From positions 1-64,000 of the forward strand of contig NADL03000018.1 of the NCBI GenBank assembly GCA_002205965.3: 64,000 nucleotides of DNA. The letters run 5' to 3'. The notes under the pieces were generated by a model, which saw only the letters and a list, made by a program, of their open reading frames with translations, was not told where the DNA came from and did not search any database. The position numbers and the translations under genes are program-made. Shown here piece after piece: positions 51,439-61,725 of the stretch. The number at the start of each line of letters is the position of its first letter. The first letter of the stretch is position 1. Origin of the DNA: Kappaphycus alvarezii. Taxonomy: Eukaryota; Rhodophyta; Florideophyceae; Gigartinales; Solieriaceae.

Positions 51439-51548
51439 GCTCCCGATTATTGCGTCGGCATGTCCTTTTGGGTCGATTGCGGTTGTCTGGAGTACTTAAA
51501 AATAGATCGAACACATCTTCCAAGAGTAAAACACCCAAACTCTCCCCG
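51439..51548 (+). repeat. Short dispersed repeat 'R', copy 3
   Basis: GTCGGCATGTCCTTTTGGG, TCGATTGCGGTTGTCTGGA, then TAGATCGAACACATC and TTCCAAGAGTAAAACACCCA. This is the cleanest match to copy 1. Confidence 0.75.
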
Positions 51549-51779
51549 TTCGCCCTTATTCCCAATACTGTTGTTATCCCGGATATCATTCCATAAATGC
51601 GAAAATATCAGGAATATAAATTTTCAACTACGTCACCTTTCCCTTTCGGTTTCAACTCGTTTAAACTTAGCATTCTCTTGGAAATCTCATCTAAAAATTG
51701 CAGGTGGTGGTTGCCATCATTTTTACTGCTGGCCCTCTGCAGCTTCTTTCAACAAATCAACTCTAGTGGGTCCGCACTC

Positions 51780-51873
51780 TGGATAGTTCGTGGTTTTGTT
51801 CGCTCGGCCTTGGAAGCGGTCGCGCCTGCAGCAGCCGTCATTTCCAATGCGGTCTGCCTCACGCCTGGTTTCA
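51780..51873 (+). mobile_element. Possible short remnant of the LINE 3' end
   Basis: One frame reads APAAAVISNAVCLTPGF, which resembles the last residues of LINE copies A (AAAAVMSNAACLLAGLPSVF) and B. Only about 30 residues, and upstream similarity is poor. Confidence 0.3.
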
Positions 51874-51897
51874 AGAAGGCCGTTAAGAGAGCGGAGC

Positions 51898-52002
51898 TGC
51901 TCTTCTACCATTGTTTCGGTGTGCCCTCTTCAGTTGCTTGTAGTTGTCTGGAAAACTTCAGGATTGAGTCGAATATATTCTCCAAGAATAAAACACCCAG
52001 CC
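51898..52002 (+). repeat. Short dispersed repeat 'R', copy 4
   Basis: TCGGTGTGCCCTCTTCAG, TAGTTGTCTGGAAAAC, then CCAAGAATAAAACACCCAG. The most diverged copy. Confidence 0.6.
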
Positions 52003-52372
52003 AGGTACCACTTGACACCCTGTAGGGTATTCCGGGGCCACAACCGACTCCATCTTTCAAATATCAAATCACCCTACATTTTCCCCCAGCCATTCCCCTC
52101 TTCCAAAAAATCTGGAGGAAAATAGAGCTGCCGCGTTGTTGCTGCAGGTGCTTCAAAAAGGATCTGGCGATTTGTGACTTCCCGGAAGCTATTCTGATGT
52201 TTGATTATTACAAGCGTTGCCTCGTTCGTTGCACAGTATGAATATACAGCATTGTACCAATCACACGAGGGGAAAATCGGGAGATGTTTCCTGCGGGAAC
52301 TGGGGGAAGGCTGAACACGAGGTACAAATGGAAAAAAATGTTTAAAAAACGAAAACGCAAAAATTACTCGGC
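52003..52372. other. No recognisable gene before gypsy-3
   Basis: Short frames only; nothing recognised. Confidence 0.5.
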
Positions 52373-52377
52373 AGAGT

Positions 52378-52805
52378 TGTAACCGGCTCCGCCCTGTTGT
52401 GGTTCTCGAGCGGTATCTGGTTTTCGGAAAATCCGGCATAGTCTTCCTAGGAACCCTTTGATGCGTCCCATGGATACACGTCATGGGGACCTCCCGTTCG
52501 GTGGTGTATGTGTTTATCGGACTGGGTTAGTGATAGACTCTACCATACTGGACTTAGTTTGTGATTGATGTTGCCGCACCGGACATGAACACTCATATCA
52601 TGGGTGACGGATTTTATCCGTACGGTTTTTTGTGGCCAGCGCCGCCGGCCACTACGATACGTGGCTACGTGGCCACCTATTATTTTGAGATTACAGTTTT
52701 AGCCCGAACGGTATCACCTTTAAAAAGACCATCACGGTCACAAGTAAACACGCCCTCACGGGTATCGAGGTTGTCCAACTCCACGCTACCGCCCCGGTTG
52801 CCATA
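52378..52805 (+). repeat. 5' LTR of gypsy-3
   Basis: 428 bp, TGTAACCGGCTC to CCGGTTGCCATA; its ends share the inverted block AACCGG/CCGGTT. It contains three CCG-N2-CGG dyads (52,494, 52,618, 52,704). Confidence 0.9.
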
Positions 52806-52814
52806 GTGATCACT
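52805..52814 (+). other. Palindromic 5' LTR / internal junction of gypsy-3
   Basis: AGTGATCACT: last LTR base plus nine internal bases, the same decamer as in gypsy-1. Confidence 0.75.
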
Positions 52815-55800
52815 GCACACGCCGTGGTGCTTAGTATTGCCTTCCCGAGGCAAAATCATCATTGACTTCGTTCATAACTGATCGCCTCACACCGTTCGGA
52901 CAAGCATCGTTACAGGATGTCAGAAGACTCTTCTTCGCCGACCGGTACTTCGACGCAAGGAGCGTCCTTTGTGGCTACATCAGTTAACCATCCGCGCCTC
53001 CTCCGTTCGGACGCGCAATCCATTAGGATATTTCTGCGCCTGTACGATCAGTACACCAACGAGGTTACTGCTTGTGCGCACCAACTCACTCGGAATCTAC
53101 AACTGTAGAAGCTGTCCGACCGGTGAATCTCAAGTTTTGTGTTGACCCGGAGTATTTGGAGTCAGCCATTGCCCTCGACCTCATTCCGAACGTTGCAGTT
53201 ATGACGCACTTACCGATTCGGAATTGAGAAACTTCTTGAACGAGAAGTCTCAAGAGTCCAAGAAGACGATCAGTCTCGAGACTCTCGACACCCTGGTCCA
53301 GTCAGAGCTCCGCATGGACATGGCTGACAAGAACGCCCGGTCACGGATTGATGCTCTCTTTGTTTCGTACATCACTCTGTTACGCCGAAACGGTTTGTCA
53401 TGGGTCACTCAAGTGAATCAGAAGGTTGCTGTTGACCATGTTCTTTCCGCCATTAGGCCTAAGTCTCTCCGAGAACGGTTGGAATCTGATCTTAGCTTCG
53501 CCTACCACGATCTCAAGAGCGATTTCAAAGGCTTCATGAAACATGCCCGCACGGTCTCCGAAGCCTTCCAAGTGGTGGACATTGGCCCGAAAGGGAGGAA
53601 GAACAAAGAACCGTGACGGAAAGGGGAACAATAAGAACCGATCTGGAAGTAACAATGACAAGTCTAAACCGTCCGGATCTACTTCTTCAAGCTCAAGCAG
53701 TGGCAAGAGTCGTAAGAACTCTCGTCCGCTACCACATTGCCCGCACGGGCCCTGCAAGAAGGAGGGATTGAGGCATTTAATTAAGGACTGTCCGGATGCT
53801 TCTGATGCTGAAAAGAAGCAGTCTTGGCTGAATTGGCAGCCAAGAAGGCCGCCGATGGCCCAGCCAGTTCTACCCGCAGTCGGTCCGATGACTCTTCGCA
53901 GAGCAGTAACGATCGGAATTCAGGAACGAAAGTGGCTGGAAGGATTTCCAAAAAGGAGAAGACGACCGTTACGGAAAAAGCAGTTGACACGCACCCTTCC
54001 TGTCCCATTACAGTTTCAGACGGCCAAGCATCCATCGACTGTTCCGGTCGGTGTGATGACGGAGTGACGACAGTATTGTCTCCCCCGCACTTGCTGAGCG
54101 TGCTGCCATTCGTGGAATCGGGAAAATGACGGCTATCCGCCCGGTCAAATTGAGTGTCGCACTCAAGTCCGAAACGGATCCTCAAACATTTTCTTTCTCT
54201 AGATCATGGACATCTCCCCGTACGGTATTGCATTTGTCCAGTGGCCAACTGGCGTTGGCCAACGTGACGTTTCTAGTCGCGGATGACGACTTGGCATGCG
54301 AAGACCTGCTCATAGGTCTCCCGTCTTGCAGCATTTGCAAGTGGATACACGTACGCTGTTGGAAAATAACCGATCGGTTTTAGATGGTTCAGACTGTTCC
54401 AACATTGGGAACCGACCACGCTTTCCCGTGGCGGTGCAGTTAGCAGAATGATGATTGCACGCCTCAATCGCATTCAAGAACCGAACGGAAATTCCAAGTA
54501 CAGTGCCGCACAAGACCCCAATCGTCCGAGGGTTAATTATCACACCGCACGAAGAGAGGAAGACCCGTTTCCCGATCAGTCGTTACTCGATCCGCTGGAT
54601 GTCAACCAAGAGCCCGAAATCCGTAACGGAATTGAAACCATGAAAAACGCCGCACGGAAGAATGTTTGCCTGATGAAAATGAAAAAGAACTCTCCGATCT
54701 CATTGAGAGTCACATCAACATTTTCCGAACGGGATTTTCAGCAGGGCCACCCACGAAATTCAAGCCGTTGAAGATTGAATTGACACCAGATGCCCGACCG
54801 GTCAAAGTTCGTCTCCGCAATTACTCCCAAGAACAGCGTGAGTTTCTCACCACGTTTGTTGGCGATCTCGTCCGAACCGGAATGGCTTATCCAAACCCTT
54901 CGTCCTCTTGGCTTGCGCACCTTTGCTCGTTCCGAAACCAGGACCGGCAAAATTCAGGTTCACCGTTGACCTCCGGCCGGTCAACAAATTCACCGTCCGG
55001 CATCAGTTTCCAATGCCAACTTGGAAAATGAGATTACCAAGCTGTCCGAATCACGGTATTACGCGACTTTCGATCTGTCGCATGGGTACTGGCAATTGAG
55101 CCTCGAGAAGTCGTCTCAAGCATTGCAGTCGTTTATCACACCGGACGGAGTCTACTCGCCCACGCGAGTACTGCACGGGACTACCAACGCAGTAATGCAC
55201 CTCCAATCATCAATTTCCGAAGCGGTTCCGCCGGAATTGTCAAACTCCTTCCTACATTGGTTGGATGACATTCTTCTCCATCATCGTACCATTCCTAGTC
55301 TTTTCCTTACCGTTCGGAAATTCTTTGATTTTTGCGGTCACCTCAACATCAAGCTGCATCCCGCAAAGTGCATACTTTTCGCTACTTCGGTCGTTGGTGC
55401 GGCCGTTTAATCTCCGCCGAAGGCATTCGGTACGACCCGAGACGGCTAGATGGACTACTCGCCATGGAACCTCCGACAACGGGCGCATTTGCAACAATTT
55501 CTTTGTGCGCTACAATGGGTCCGAAACGGTATTCCTCAGTTCTCTGAACTGATACAGCCTCTCCATGACTTCATGGAACAAGTCTATGACCGAGCCAGAA
55601 AGCGTACCAAACGCGCGGTGACTCGCATCCGACTTTCCGCCATGGGTTGGAGCAAGACCGAAACGGATGCTTTCGAGGCATGTAAACATGCCTTGGGACA
55701 CCAGGTGACTCTCTCGCATCGCGACGAAACCAAACGCCTCGCCTTTTACACCGACGCCTCCGATACCGTCTGGTCAGGGATTTTACTCAAATCCCGCACG

Positions 55801-57688
55801 AAGACCTATCGGAACCTCCGTTACACCAACGGCACGAACCGCTTGCCTTTCTCTCCGGTCGGTTTAACAGTACCCAACTTGGTTGGTCAACTCTCGAGAA
55901 AGAGGCCTTCGCAGTCCTGGCTTCACTCGAGCGCATGCATTGGCTAGCAGCCACACCGAACGGATTTGATCTCCACACAGATCACAACAATTTGATCTTC
56001 TTGTTTGATCCCCTTTCAGTCGTTCCTGATCTTTCGCAAACGTCCCTCCGCAAGGTTCTTCGTTGGGCCGTTCGGTTGAGCATGTACAATTACACATGCT
56101 TCCATATCAAGGGCACTGACAACGTCTGGGCAGACCTCCTTGGTCGTTGGTCCGCCCCCCGTACGGTACGCAGACTTGTTCGTATTCCTGAATTACCTTC
56201 TTCCTCCGATTCGGAATTTGAATGGCCTTCGCATGAGGCCATCGTTGCTTCGCAGACTCGCCACGCTGCCACTCGCCCGCAGCATCTTACCGAACGGGAT
56301 AACATCTGGCAATCCGACCGGTGCCGTCTGGATCCCCGACGCGGATTCTGACCTGCAGCTCCGCCTGTGCATCATCGCGCACACCGGTCCGAGCGGTCAT
56401 CGCGGCCAAAAATCTACAGAGATTGTCCTTCGCAAGTCTTTCTTTTGGACCACCATGTCCTCCGATGTACGGTCCTTCGTTCGCGCCTGCATCCATTGTC
56501 TATCGACAACTGGAGGGGGAAGGTACCGCAACCGTTCGGACCTGCACTGCATGGGACGCTCCAACGACGACTCTGCAGTTTGACTACATCGAGATTGGAC
56601 CGAGTCGGAATGGCGAGAAATATATCTTGATACTCAGGGATGACCATTCGGACTACACTTGGCTCTTTCCGTTTGCGGACACTTCAGCTGAGAATGCAGC
56701 ACACGCCCTTATTGACTGGCAGCCGCATTGGGAGTTCCGAACGGATTGATGTCTGATGGGCCTACTCATTTCCGCAATGAGACCGTACGGTTGCTTGCCA
56801 AAGGCCTCAAAGCACCGCATCATTTTACGCTTCCGTATTGCCCCTGGAGCAACGGGGCAGTCGAGCGCATGGGCAAGGAATTGCTCCGCGTTTTCCGATC
56901 GGTGGTATCTGAGCTCCGTCTACGGTTTGAAGAGTGGCCTGATTTGCTCCCTTTGGTTCAGAGCGCACTGAACAACTCTCCATCTCCGCAACGGAAAAAT
57001 ATCGCTCCGATAACGGCATTTATGGGCAAGGAGCCTACACCGCCGATAGCTACCTTTTTGCGAACCGAAACGGCAACTCCAGTCACGGTTGAGACTGTGG
57101 AGCTTGAGAGGATGCTCAACATCTCCAAGCTCCAGCAGTTTGTTGCCGACCTGCACCCTGTGGTGAAAGATTCCGTTCGGTCTGAGCGCGAGCGCAAACG
57201 AAACGCGGCATCGCGTGGCGCGCTCGCCAACTTCGCAGAAGGAGACTATGTTCTGGTTGCGCGCGAAGATTTCTTCGCAGGTGAGAAATTGGCGCTGCGT
57301 TGGGCGCGGCCGAGACGGATTGTGAAAGCTCTCAATGACTACGTATTTCAAGTTGAAGATCTCCGAAACGGACAGGTAGAAGACATTCATGGGACAAGGC
57401 TGAAATTTTACCGAGACGGTTCTTTAGACAAGCAAGCGATTATGCCTCATGTGCTTTCGTCCGAAACGGGAATGCCTGTCGCACGTCTCATGCGCCTGAT
57501 TGAAAATCCGAACGGTTTTATGGTGGTTGTCCGCTGGAAAGGGTTGCCCGAAACGGAAGATACTGTAGAGCCTTTGCTCCAGATCTACGAGGACGTACCG
57601 CACATGGTATTGCGCTTGCTACAGCGCAAGAACACCCCCGCCATCTCGCGGAGAAAGCGAAGCGTATCCTTGCGCTTTGAAAGAGGGG

Positions 57689-58115
57689 TGTAACCGGCTC
57701 CGCCCTTGTTGTTTCTCCGAGCGGTATCTGGTTTTCGGAAAATCCGGCATAGTCTTCCTAGGAACCCTTTGATGCGTCCCATGGATGCACATCATGGGGA
57801 CCTCCCGTTCGGTGGTGTATGTGTTTATCGGACTGGGTTAGTGATAGACTCTACCATACTGGACTTAGTTTGTGATTGATGTTGCCGCACCGGACATGAG
57901 CACTCATATCATGGGTGACGGATTTTATCCGTACGGTTTTTTGTGGCCAGCGCCGCCGGCCACTACGATACGTGGCTACGTGGCCACTATTATTTTGAGA
58001 TTACAGTTTTAGCCCGAACGGTATCACCTTTAAAAAGACCATCACGGTCACAAGTAAACACGCCCTCACGGGTATCGAGGTTGTCCAACTCCACGCTACC
58101 GCCCCGGTTGCCATA
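57689..58115 (+). repeat. 3' LTR of gypsy-3
   Basis: 427 bp, about 98% like the 5' LTR, preceded by a purine tract (GAAAGAGGGG) and followed by AGAGT. Confidence 0.9.
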
Positions 58116-58120
58116 AGAGT

Positions 58121-58968
58121 GCAGAAAAATTATAACAGTTAATCGAATCAGTCCTTGAAAGTACCGAAAACGCATTTCTCAAACACAAGCAAGTCGAAAG
58201 CCTTGCGCTTCTTTTGAACAAATTAAGAGATTCCCCTCCCCACGCTACTTGTCCCACTCAAAGCAAAACATTGTCCTGGCTATACCTGCTCTGCAAGATT
58301 TCAAAGGATCGTGTGGATTCACCGTTTTGCTGTAAAGTGTAATTAGCGACGAGACTGGCGAGCTGAAAAATAGGGGAATCTTGAAGCTAGAATGAACATA
58401 TTATTTACTCCCGACAAAGAGCCGACTAGGGCTATTTTGTCGGGAAAAACGGTGGCGGTTGCGCATTACAGAGCTGTATAACTGTATTACCAAAGAGAAG
58501 CGCGTCGTAATTTTTTTTCATTTCCAGGACTGCACAGTACCGTAATTTGGCATGAGATTTCCTAGATCCTGATTGGACAAAAAAATCACTCTCAGGAACA
58601 CTAATTTCACTGCGCTTACCTGATTTGTTTTATTGGCAAATATGATTGGTCAGCTGTTTCCAGAAATCAAACCAAAATGCGCCAAATATGAGAGTCGAAC
58701 GTGATTCTCAAAAAAGGGTTTGAATGGCCAACAAGTAACAACTCTACATAAGTTTCGTGAATATCCAACCGAAATTACGCTTCAACAATCTTCAACTGTA
58801 TCTTTGTATGCAGCGTCTCCCGAGCTCAACTGCAGATCCAAATTCACTCAACGCCTTCCACGCTCACCGCACCACAGACCGAAAACCCCCCTCCAACCCC
58901 TACTATCCACCAGCAACATTCCAGCAAACCTCCATCCCGCCCCTCCTCCACGACTCTGCTTTCTGTCA
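58121..58968. other. Upstream region of the lyase gene, with a hairpin
   Basis: No gene recognised. Inverted repeat TCCCGACAAA...AGCC / GGCT...TTTGTCGGGA at 58,409-58,445. The last 140 bases before the lyase start are strongly C-rich on the plus strand. The frame is open back to a Met at 58,720, but the C-rich part reads as low-complexity Pro/Ser. Confidence 0.5.
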
Positions 58969-59754
58969 ATGAAGCCAGCATTCCTACCCGCATCACCGAC
59001 ACCTATCACGACATTTGCGTGCGGTGGCCACTCACTCCCACGCGCCCACAAGCACAAGCACAGTTGCACAAGGGCAGTTTCTACCAGAATGCACAAGCCG
59101 GCAAAGATGGTAGCAGGGGAATGGAACCGTGTGCCAGAAGGGACGTTGGCGTCACAGACGGTGACAAAGGAACAGAGTCATGTTTCCGAGGCTAGGTTGG
59201 GTTCATTCGGGGAATTTTTCGGGCAAATGGCGGGGACGTGGAACAGCGAACGGACGTATCATTACGTGGTGGAGGGGGGGGTATGGAGAAGGAGGAATCT
59301 GAGACTACGTTTGAGGTGTCGCGATTGGGGGAGGGGAGATGGAGCGGGTGTTGGGGGTGAATGGGGTTGGGGGTGGGGAGGGTTTGAGGTGTGAGGGGTT
59401 TCGGGTGTCGTTTCTGACGCGAATGGGATCGAAGGAGGAGTTGGTGAAGGCGGGGACGAATTTGGTGTTTGTGGTGGAGGAGGAGAGGGAGGGGGTGTTA
59501 CGGGGCGGGTATTATAGGGATGAGGGGTATGAGGAGAAGGGTCGAGACGGGCGAGGTTTGAGTTTGAAGGGATGCAGTTGAGAATGGAGACTAGGTATGA
59601 GAAGGTGATTAGCGTGGATGAGATTCGATTGGTGGAGGGGGGAATTCGGTTGAGGAGGATTTTGAACTATGAAAGGAAGGGGGATGGGAAGGGGGCGGTC
59701 AAGTTGGTGGGGCATGGAGTCGAGACGAAGGGGGCGGATAGATTGGTAGAATGA
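58969..59754 (+). CDS. cpeS-like: Phycobilin lyase of the CpcS/CpeS family, plastid-targeted, frame broken
   Basis: CpcS/CpeS lyases attach phycobilins to phycobiliprotein cysteines in the plastid. I start at Met 58,969 because the next ~45 residues are Ser/Thr/Pro-rich, basic and almost free of acidic residues, as in a transit peptide. The mature part has AGTWNSERTYHY (about 59,230), then SETTFEVSRLGEG (about 59,300), FRVSFLTRMGSKEEL (about 59,400), GGYYRDEGYEEK (about 59,505), FEFEGMQLRMETRYEK (about 59,560), VDEIRL and IRLRRILNYERK (about 59,615-59,678), and GHGVETKG before the TGA. This order and the overall length match the family. Three frame changes are needed (near 59,275, 59,335 and 59,540), each beside a G run. 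Either an assembly artefact or a recent pseudogene. No intron signals seen. A remoter lipocalin-like relative cannot be excluded. Confidence 0.7.
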
Positions 59755-60814
59755 ATGGGCGGTGGAGTGGGGATGCAGGGGCTGGTGGGCGAGTAGGGTA
59801 GGGGCGGGGGTGCAGCGTGGAGGAGAGGGTTGGGGGTGGGGTGGGTGCAAAGTTGGATTTGTGCAAGTGGGGAGTTGAGAGTGAGGGTGTAGGTGAGGAT
59901 AGAGGTTGACATTGGGATTGACACACACGGAGGGAGAGGAAGCAGGTTTATATGCTGGCGTTGCGGGTGCCGGTTGAGGCGTTGGTTTGAGTATGTACGT
60001 ACGTGGATGTGCATTGAGGTGTTTCTAATAGACTTTTATGGTGTTTTTGAGTTTGCATGGAAGCGGTGCCAAAATGCATTTACACAGAGGCGCCGCATGA
60101 TGTTGAGTGACAGACTGTCTAATAGTTTTGATAAAATTGGAGCGTGTAAGGGAAAGAGTAGGGGTATTATTGATTGTGAATCATTATCATTCCATTGAGC
60201 TGTTGATTATTCTTGTGCATTATTATAATTTATGACCGACGGTGAAAGGATGGAATTGGCAGATTTTTTGTGCAGCATCTTGAAACGGAGAGGGGCCGAG
60301 GGATGGGGAAAAAGATATTGCTGCTTTCTGCAAGGGGTAGCTGCTGTGGTACCCACAGCACTGTGCCATCGGTCAATACGTTTGTGTGATGAATGGTTGC
60401 CGCCAATGCCATGTGCTGGCTTGGGCTTGGCAACGTGCGACTCTTGTGGATTTGTAAGGGTGATTTTGACTTTTCGTCGTTTGTTGGATACAACATGGCT
60501 CAGGGCCAGTGAATTGAAATTACTTTTAAAACACTTGCAGTACAGTACCGTACGGTACGATCCAGTACCGTGTAAACGTCAGCGCAAATTCCATTCCAAC
60601 GAGAGCTACGGTATCAAGAGTCTCTGTACCCACTCATTTGTAAAGTTTATTTAATTTGCAATGCCACGACATGACTATACGACCAGTGTAAGGATGATTG
60701 TTGAAATGAATCCGAAAACCCCCTACAGTGCAGCACGGAAATACTTTGGCTCAATTCAATTTGAAAGGATTATTTTATTTTATTTTACTGTACTTTTTTG
60801 AGATCCCTCCCCTC
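59755..60814. other. Intergenic region between the two host genes; weak ORFs
   Basis: 59,755-59,930 is a G-rich continuation of the lyase strand. An open frame at 60,232-60,654 (140 codons, eight cysteines) has no recognised domain. A short frame from Met 60,661 (MPRHDYTTSVRMIVEMNPKT) resembles a transposase HTH start but stops after 46 codons. A GTAC-rich palindromic cluster lies at 60,540-60,572. Confidence 0.4.
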
Positions 60815-61720
60815 CCCTCCGTTGCCGACAGTGCCTCAAGCACTTGATCATCCAATCGCCTCGTTGTCTATTGACCCCCATCCCCCCCGCTACCCACTGC
60901 GAAACCCAATTTCTCGCTTCAGTCTCTTTTAAAGACAAAGCAACAAAAGCCTCTTCTCACAGTCAACATGCTGTCTCACTTTTTATCCTCCCTCTCCCCT
61001 ACACATACAGTGTCGCCCCACACCCGCTCCTACACCTCCACCTCTGTCCCCCGTCGTGTTAATTCAACAAAACTCCCACTCCAACAATTCACTTCATCTC
61101 CCAAACCATGCTTCACTCCCCCTTAACACCCCAACTCACACCCTCCCTCCCCCTCCTCCACTTCCTCCCCCACCACCCACCCGCCATGCCCCTCAACAAC
61201 AATTTCAACGCCTCATCCTCCCGTCTCACTCCCTCTCAAACTCTCCATCGTCTCTGGACAGCCTCTACAATTCTCTTCCCACCCCGTCTCAACAACTTCA
61301 ACCCTCATCTCCTCCCTGCCCCGACCAACCTCCCCCCAAAGCACTACCCCCTGCCCCCGATTCCCTCTTACCTACGAAAACGACCCCGCCGGACTCGAGT
61401 CCCCCCTTCCCCACCCCGCGCACCCCCCTCTCGTTTCCCCAAGCGCAAACGCTCCACCTCCCGAACCACCACCACCACCATTGTCACCACCACCACAACT
61501 TCCTCTCGCCCCTTTCTTCTTCCTCCAAATGCCCCCCGCCGCTACCCCCGCCCCCAAAACCGAATCCCCCGAAAAAGGCATCCCCTTTCCACTCTATCGC
61601 CCCTCCAACCCTCGCGTAAATGCAACCCCGCATCCCTCCCCACCTCAGACGACACTCCATGGGACACACCATCCAACCCGCCGCACCGTCGCTCCATTCC
61701 CATTCCCCCGCCGCCCTCCT
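60815..61720. other. C/T-rich leader region before the ANTH gene
   Basis: Almost G-free plus strand of about 0.9 kb (runs such as CCCTCCCCTCCCCTCC near 60,806). Two plus frames are open at once (61,056-61,619 and 61,108 onward), giving Pro/His/Ser-rich low-complexity translations. I read this as untranslated leader or promoter DNA, though an N-terminal Pro-rich extension of the ANTH protein in the 61,108 frame cannot be excluded. Confidence 0.5.
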
Positions 61721-61725
61721 TCAAC

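Larger units (their letters stand above)
52378..58115 (+). mobile_element. Ty3/gypsy element 'gypsy-3', sister of gypsy-1
   Basis: LTRs 52,378-52,805 and 57,689-58,115, with a perfect 5-bp target duplication AGAGT (52,373-52,377 and 58,116-58,120). Parts in order: gag from 52,917, a zinc-knuckle-like C-x4-C-x6-H-x4-C (about 53,739-53,792), protease region (about 54,020-54,350), reverse transcriptase (about 54,770-55,390, FDLSHGYWQLSLE), RNase H (about 55,740-56,100, FYTDASDTVWSGIL and TDHNNLIFLFDP), integrase (about 56,390-57,000) and a chromodomain-like C-terminus (about 57,510-57,620, VVVRWKGLPETEDTVEPLL). The LTRs differ by about 2%, so it is recent; roughly ten breaks. Unusually rich in CCG-N2-CGG dyads. 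Confidence 0.9.

Noticed and set aside
59512-60014. Minus-strand Pro/His-rich frames opposite the lyase end
   Set aside because: Mirror image of G-rich coding DNA; no motif, and the plus frame matches a known family.
61056-61720. Two overlapping long Pro/His-rich open frames
   Set aside because: The plus strand is almost free of G and A-G stops, so several frames are open at once; the translations are low complexity and differ completely.
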